A stretch of DNA of 8,675 nt from Ruminococcaceae bacterium UBA1227 (GTDB taxonomy: Bacteria; Bacillota; Clostridia; Oscillospirales; Acutalibacteraceae). Both the position numbers and the translations under genes were made by a program. The notes under the pieces were generated by a model. The model ran no database searches and was not told where the DNA came from. It saw nothing but the letters and a program-made list of their open reading frames with translations. The DNA lies in the NCBI GenBank assembly GCA_002309175.1, contig DBWX01000010.1, positions 5,946 to 14,620 of the forward strand. Reading direction: 5' to 3'. Every line of letters begins with the position of its first letter. The stretch's first letter is position 1. Below are positions 6,458 to 8,675 of this stretch, in pieces.

Positions 6458-7023
6458 TTTGCCTCCGTGTCTGAAATATCGATAACCATCTTTCCGATAA
6501 TGTACTGTTCATTTATGAGTCCGACCGCGCCTGAGCGTGAGTCGAGTGAATTGTTCCTGTTGTCACCCATACAGAAGTAGTAGCCGGAAGGTACCTTAAA
6601 CGGGAAGTTCGGACCGTCCGAAAAACTGAGGTAAGTGGGCTCGGCGATGTAGGGCTCACCCAGCACTTTGTCATTCACTGTCACGATTCCTTTTTCAAAA
6701 TCGATATCCAGCCTGTCACCCGGAGTTGCGATGACGCGCTTTACAAGCGCTTCCTCGCCCTCCCTGTGAATTACGACTATATCGCCGTAGTTGTAAACCG
6801 AAGAAGCCGTCGTGAGCAGGAGCCTGTCATGATCCGTAAGTGTCGGCACCATCGAGTCGCCGTTTACCGTAGCAATTCTGAAGAAGAAGACAAGTATGAT
6901 CGCCACGAATATGATGGCGGACACAACGGAAGAGAGCAGGTCATAAACCGATTCCGCGCGTTTGTACTTTGCGCTGTTTACGACATTCGCGTCTTTGAAA
7001 GTGACCTCGAAATGTTCTGTCAT
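6454..7023 (-). CDS. lepB: Signal peptidase I, first of a tandem pair
   Basis: This 189-residue protein is a second complete type I signal peptidase. A cytoplasmic N-terminus of about 27 residues precedes one transmembrane segment (about 28-50). The catalytic blocks are VNGDSMVPTL with Ser57, VKRVIATPGD with Lys95, and MGDNRNNSLDSR (152-163). Its active-site boxes match the family consensus more closely than those of the downstream copy. An AAAGGAGG ribosome site (7030-7037) lies 6 nt from the ATG, the strongest in the operon, as expected for the first gene. Its stop overlaps the next start. A signal peptidase gene between rplS and rbgA is common in Firmicutes; two in series are less usual. 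Confidence 0.95.
   Translation of the reverse strand: MTEHFEVTFKDANVVNSAKYKRAESVYDLLSSVVSAIIFVAIILVFFFRIATVNGDSMVPTLTDHDRLLLTTASSVYNYGDIVVIHREGEEALVKRVIATPGDRLDIDFEKGIVTVNDKVLGEPYIAEPTYLSFSDGPNFPFKVPSGYYFCMGDNRNNSLDSRSGAVGLINEQYIIGKMVIDISDTEAK
6462..6466 (-). promoter_or_regulatory. Shine-Dalgarno site for the second signal peptidase gene
   Basis: GGAGG on the minus strand lies 4 nt before the ATG at 6457 and 7 nt before the ATG at 6454. The spacing favours the inner ATG, which would shorten the protein by one methionine. Confidence 0.7.
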
Positions 7024-7046
7024 CCCCGTCCTCCTTTCTTCTCCTA

Positions 7047-7057
7047 CTACAGTGTAG
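7047..7057. promoter_or_regulatory. Short palindrome in the operon leader
   Basis: CTACA-G-TGTAG is a perfect 11-nt inverted repeat about 13 nt downstream of the predicted start of transcription and 10 nt before the ribosome binding site. It could be an operator, but a palindrome of this size can arise by chance and I cannot name a regulator. Confidence 0.25.
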
Positions 7058-7076
7058 ATATAACAATACAGATAAC

Positions 7077-7105
7077 ATTATAAACGAAACCATTTATAAG
7101 GGCAA
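7077..7105 (-). promoter_or_regulatory. Promoter of the signal peptidase-rbgA-rnhB-yraN-thrC operon
   Basis: The minus strand has TTGCCC (7105-7100), a 17-nt spacer, and a perfect TATAAT (7082-7077). Transcription would begin near 7070 and leave a leader of about 47 nt. The -35 begins only 1 nt after the T-run of the rplS terminator, so the two transcription units meet here with no wasted space. Confidence 0.75.
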
Positions 7106-7106
7106 C

Positions 7107-7135
7107 AAAAAAAGAGGACAACAAAAGTTGTCCTC
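7107..7135 (-). terminator. Intrinsic terminator after rplS
   Basis: On the minus strand GAGGACAAC (7135-7127) and GTTGTCCTC (7122-7114) form a perfect 9-bp stem around a TTTT loop, followed at once by seven T (7113-7107). It lies 16 nt after the rplS stop and separates rplS from the signal peptidase operon. Confidence 0.92.
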
Positions 7136-7151
7136 CAAAAGCCATTTGAAA

Positions 7152-7493
7152 TTAAAGCTGTTCCTTAACCTTGGCAGCCTTACCGACGCGGTCACGGAGA
7201 TAGTAGAGCTTGCTTCTGCGGACCTTACCGCGGCGAACTACGTCTATCTTCTCAACGTTCGGTGAGTTAACGGGGAATACCTTCTCAACGCCTACGCCGT
7301 AGGAAACACGACGAACCGTGAATGTCTCGGAAACTCCGCCGCCGCGCTTGGCGATAACGGTACCTTCAAAGACCTGTACTCTCTCCCTGTTACCCTCTTT
7401 AATCTTAACGTGAACCTTTACGGTGTCACCGATGTTAAAATCAGGTTTGTTCTCTTTAATCTGGCCTTCTGTGATTACTTTAAGTGCATCCAT
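7152..7493 (-). CDS. rplS: 50S ribosomal protein L19
   Basis: L19 is a large-subunit protein at the interface with the 30S subunit. The 113-residue product is the normal length and keeps the characteristic stretches: FNIGDTVKVHVKIKEGNRERVQVFEGTV split over residues 19-46, RGGGVSETFTVRRVSYGVGVE (50-70), and the C-terminal signature VRRGKVRRSKLYYLR (86-100). The ATG at 7493 is fixed by a GGAGGA site (7501-7506) at 7 nt spacing and by MDALKVITE, the usual start. The frame stays open 14 codons further, to a TTG, but that region is untranslated leader. It has its own promoter and terminator, and trmD/rimM/rpsP, its usual upstream partners, are absent; a CAP-domain gene lies there instead. Confidence 0.97.
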   Translation of the reverse strand: MDALKVITEGQIKENKPDFNIGDTVKVHVKIKEGNRERVQVFEGTVIAKRGGGVSETFTVRRVSYGVGVEKVFPVNSPNVEKIDVVRRGKVRRSKLYYLRDRVGKAAKVKEQL

Positions 7494-7500
7494 TTTGTTT

Positions 7501-7506
7501 TCCTCC
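7501..7506 (-). promoter_or_regulatory. Shine-Dalgarno site fixing the rplS start
   Basis: GGAGGA on the minus strand lies 7 nt before the ATG at 7493. A run of seven T (7516-7510) ends 4 nt ahead of it. Confidence 0.88.
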
Positions 7507-7588
7507 AATAAAAAAATCAGAACGTTCATACACAAAGGATTGTCAGAGGACCGTCCGGGAAGTCGTGCCCAAGCTGTTGCTCGGACGC
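7507..7588 (-). ncRNA. Structured 5' leader of rplS, candidate L19 autoregulatory leader
   Basis: The predicted transcript begins near 7588. Almost at once CGTCCG (7587-7582) can pair with CGGACG (7557-7552), closing a domain that holds a small hairpin (AGC 7581-7579 with GCT 7574-7572 over an AACA loop) and a second weak stem-forming stretch. A T7 run follows just before the ribosome site. An L19 leader motif, thought to mediate feedback control, is known upstream of rplS in low-GC Gram-positive bacteria. Position and size fit, but I cannot confirm the match to that family from memory. Confidence 0.5.
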
Positions 7589-7594
7589 TTGAAT

Positions 7595-7623
7595 ATATTA
7601 ACAGATTAAAAAGGACAATGCAA
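7595..7623 (-). promoter_or_regulatory. Promoter of rplS with extended -10 and A-tract
   Basis: TTGCAT (7623-7618), 17 nt, then TAATAT (7600-7595) on the minus strand. TGT directly before the -10 makes it an extended -10. Seven A (7633-7627) just upstream of the -35 resemble an UP element, fitting a strongly expressed ribosomal-protein gene. An overlapping TATATT is an alternative -10 with poorer spacing. Confidence 0.6.
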
Positions 7624-7643
7624 GTGTTTTTTTCAAAAGCCTC

Positions 7644-8396
7644 TCATCCTATGAAAAGCTGTACCCAGTAATATCCGTAGGGTGAACCCTGAAAATATGC
7701 GCAGGCGGATCCCATCTGAGTAAATTTCGCACTCAGAATGTTTTCCCTGTGGCCTGTGGAATTCATCCATCCGTTCATGACAGAATCAACACCCGGGTAA
7801 CCCGCGGCAATATTCTCACCCGCAGCGGAATATCCTACTCCGTTCTCCGCCAGAACCGTAAACGGATTCGTGCCGTTGGGCCTTGTGTGATCCATTTTTG
7901 TCAGCAGTTCCTGAGCTCGTATACGCGCACAGTAGTTGAGCTGTGAAGAGCTTGTGAGCATGCTCAGGCCCGCATTTACGCGCTGCGTATTTACGGACGA
8001 CAGCATGGATGACTCTATTGACAGAAACTGGGCACTTGACGCGGCTGTGGTTGCAGCTGTCGTCTGTCTGGTAGTCTGCTTCGTTGTCTGCCTTGTTGTC
8101 GCGGCAGTTGTTTTTGCCGTCGTCTGAGGCGCAGCGGTCGTTGTCGCGACGGACTCCTTCGCGGCCGTGGTCTCCGCTTCAGTCGTCGTCTCCGTCTGCT
8201 CCGTCGTCTGTTCCTCTGCCGCGGACTCCGCAGAGGTCTCTTCGGATTTATTCTCATCCGCGGCGGCGCTTGTCGCCGGTTCCGTCACCGGTGCCGCCGC
8301 GTCCCATTTGTAAATACCCGTCTTGAACAAAGTTCCCAGAATAAGAGCTGCACAGACCAGAAAAATGCATATTGATGCCGCTTGCTTACCGTTCAT
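7644..8396 (-). CDS. Membrane-anchored CAP/SCP-domain protein with Thr-rich stalk
   Basis: The 250-residue protein has an N-terminal hydrophobic segment (about 6-24) that acts as a signal anchor or signal peptide. A low-complexity Ala/Glu/Thr then Thr/Gln linker (about 35-122) leads to a CAP (SCP/PR-1-like) domain at 128-250. CAP hallmarks are visible: the DHTRPNG segment with His170, GENIAAGY (193-200) with Glu194, and GHRENIL (215-221) with His216 and Glu218, followed by the closing YYWVQLF strand. Those residues form the usual metal-site tetrad. Bacterial CAP proteins are extracytoplasmic and of mostly unknown function; the stalk probably spans the cell wall. An AGGGAG-type ribosome site lies 8 nt from the ATG. 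It has its own promoter; no clear terminator follows it before rplS. Confidence 0.93.
   Translation of the reverse strand: MNGKQAASICIFLVCAALILGTLFKTGIYKWDAAAPVTEPATSAAADENKSEETSAESAAEEQTTEQTETTTEAETTAAKESVATTTAAPQTTAKTTAATTRQTTKQTTRQTTAATTAASSAQFLSIESSMLSSVNTQRVNAGLSMLTSSSQLNYCARIRAQELLTKMDHTRPNGTNPFTVLAENGVGYSAAGENIAAGYPGVDSVMNGWMNSTGHRENILSAKFTQMGSACAYFQGSPYGYYWVQLFIG
8031..8294 (-). repeat. Low-complexity Thr/Ala/Glu/Gln linker of the CAP protein
   Basis: This encodes residues 35-122. The first half is acidic (Glu with Thr and Ala); the second half is basic and repeats units such as RQTTKQTTRQTTAATT. It has no predicted fold and looks like a wall-spanning stalk and possible O-glycosylation target. 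The repetitive codons create long open frames on both strands that are not genes. Confidence 0.85.
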
Positions 8397-8425
8397 GCAA
8401 TCACTCCCTTCCGTTTACGCTCACT

Positions 8426-8434
8426 ATTATAGCA
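8426..8434 (-). promoter_or_regulatory. Extended -10 promoter of the CAP gene
   Basis: The minus strand reads TGC then a perfect TATAAT (8431-8426). No good -35 is present at normal spacing (GCTGCA at 17 nt, TGCAAC at 15 nt), which is acceptable for an extended -10 promoter. Transcription would start near 8419, about 22 nt before the start codon, consistent with a short leader carrying the ribosome site at 8403-8410. Confidence 0.6.
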
Positions 8435-8457
8435 TAAAAGGCAGAAGTTGCAGCACC

Positions 8458-8487
8458 AAAAATGGGACGGCCAATCGGCCGTCCCAT
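8458..8487 (-). terminator. Intrinsic terminator after the zinc-ribbon gene
   Basis: ATGGGACGGCC (8487-8477 on the minus strand) and GGCCGTCCCAT (8472-8462) form a perfect 11-bp, GC-rich stem around a 4-nt loop. The minus-strand transcript then reads a short run of T (8462-8458, its first base shared with the stem). It lies 33 nt after the upstream stop and isolates the CAP gene from it. Confidence 0.88.
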
Positions 8488-8520
8488 ATAAAAATTGTCT
8501 AATTGTAAAGTGTTTTACCT

Positions 8521-8675
8521 TTACGGTCTCTTAGCTCCGCATACTGAGCAGAACTTTCCGTCGTTCTTCATACCGCATGAAGGGCATGTCCACTCGTCTG
8601 AAGCGACCTCTTCCACTGCCTCTGCAGCTTCTTCAGCCTTTTCTTCAACAACGGCTGCTGCCTCTTCAGCCTCAG
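8521..8675 (-). CDS. C-terminal end of a zinc-ribbon protein (partial, N-terminus outside window)
   Basis: Only the last 50 residues are visible. They consist of a strongly acidic Ala/Glu stretch (EAEEAAAVVEEKAEEAAEAV) likely to form a helix or flexible linker, then WTCPSCGMKNDGKFCSVCGA and KRP at the end. The two CxxC pairs form a small zinc ribbon. Such terminal ribbons are found on several membrane or SPFH-domain proteins in Firmicutes, where they often close with a similar FCxxCG segment. The rest of this protein is needed to say which it is, so I give no function. The frame is set by the TAA at 8521-8523, followed by a terminator. Confidence 0.82.
   Translation of the reverse strand, partial: EAEEAAAVVEEKAEEAAEAVEEVASDEWTCPSCGMKNDGKFCSVCGAKRP

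Noticed and set aside
7494..7535. Fourteen-codon upstream extension of L19 from a TTG, with an ATG at 7529
   Set aside because: It crosses the T7 run and the GGAGGA site and does not resemble L19; no ribosome site precedes it.
7936..8326. Plus-strand hydrophobic and Ser/Pro-rich open frames, and an Arg-rich minus-strand frame, opposite or within the CAP gene linker
   Set aside because: They are produced by the repetitive Thr codons of the linker read in other frames and have no ribosome sites or conserved features.
8505..8524. GTAAAG/CTTTAC inverted repeat around the stop of the zinc-ribbon gene
   Set aside because: Six AT-rich base pairs with an 8-nt loop overlapping the coding end; the adjacent 11-bp terminator is sufficient explanation.
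1..8675. Mobile elements, CRISPR arrays, tRNA or rRNA genes, toxin-antitoxin or defence genes
   Set aside because: No transposase, spaced direct repeats, cloverleaf sequence or related protein motif was seen; gaps between genes are all short and accounted for.

Overview
All recognisable genes lie on the minus strand, so the layout below runs from right to left in the direction of transcription. The window reads as a chromosomal housekeeping segment from a Gram-positive bacterium, most likely a Clostridia member of the Oscillospiraceae/Ruminococcus type. This is inferred from the AGGAGG-type Shine-Dalgarno sites, the rplS-lepB-rbgA-rnhB-yraN gene order typical of Firmicutes, short Gram-positive (SipS-type) signal peptidases, the long form of threonine synthase, and a secreted CAP protein with a Thr-rich stalk. 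No close relative could be checked. Base composition looks fairly even, and no segment stands out as recently acquired.

Right edge (8675-7644): the C-terminus of an unidentified protein with an acidic linker and a double-CxxC zinc ribbon, closed by a strong intrinsic terminator (8458-8487). Next is a monocistronic-looking gene for a membrane-anchored CAP/SCP-domain protein with its own extended -10 promoter.

Centre right (7643-7107): rplS (ribosomal protein L19) with its own promoter, a structured leader of about 95 nt that is a good candidate for an L19-type autoregulatory leader, and a strong terminator directly after the gene.

Centre (7105-1864): a promoter immediately after that terminator drives a tightly packed operon: two different type I signal peptidases, the ribosome-assembly GTPase RbgA, RNase HII, the YraN nuclease-fold protein, threonine synthase, and a metallophosphoesterase. 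Four junctions overlap or abut as TGATG, ATGATG or TAAATG, so translational coupling is likely. The products combine protein export, 50S assembly and RNA/DNA hybrid removal with one amino-acid biosynthesis enzyme.

Left (1863-1): trigger factor with its own promoter and an unusual His/Asp plus Lys/Ala/Pro tail, a strong intrinsic terminator, then the first 108 codons of clpP, which runs off the window. Trigger factor and ClpP form the usual protein-folding/proteolysis neighbourhood.

I found no mobile element, CRISPR array, tRNA, rRNA or defence system, and nothing that amounts to a new system. The points worth a second look are regulatory and architectural: the trigger-factor tail, the divergent signal-peptidase pair, the terminator just ahead of the clpP ribosome binding site, the dyad in the tig promoter, and the rplS leader.
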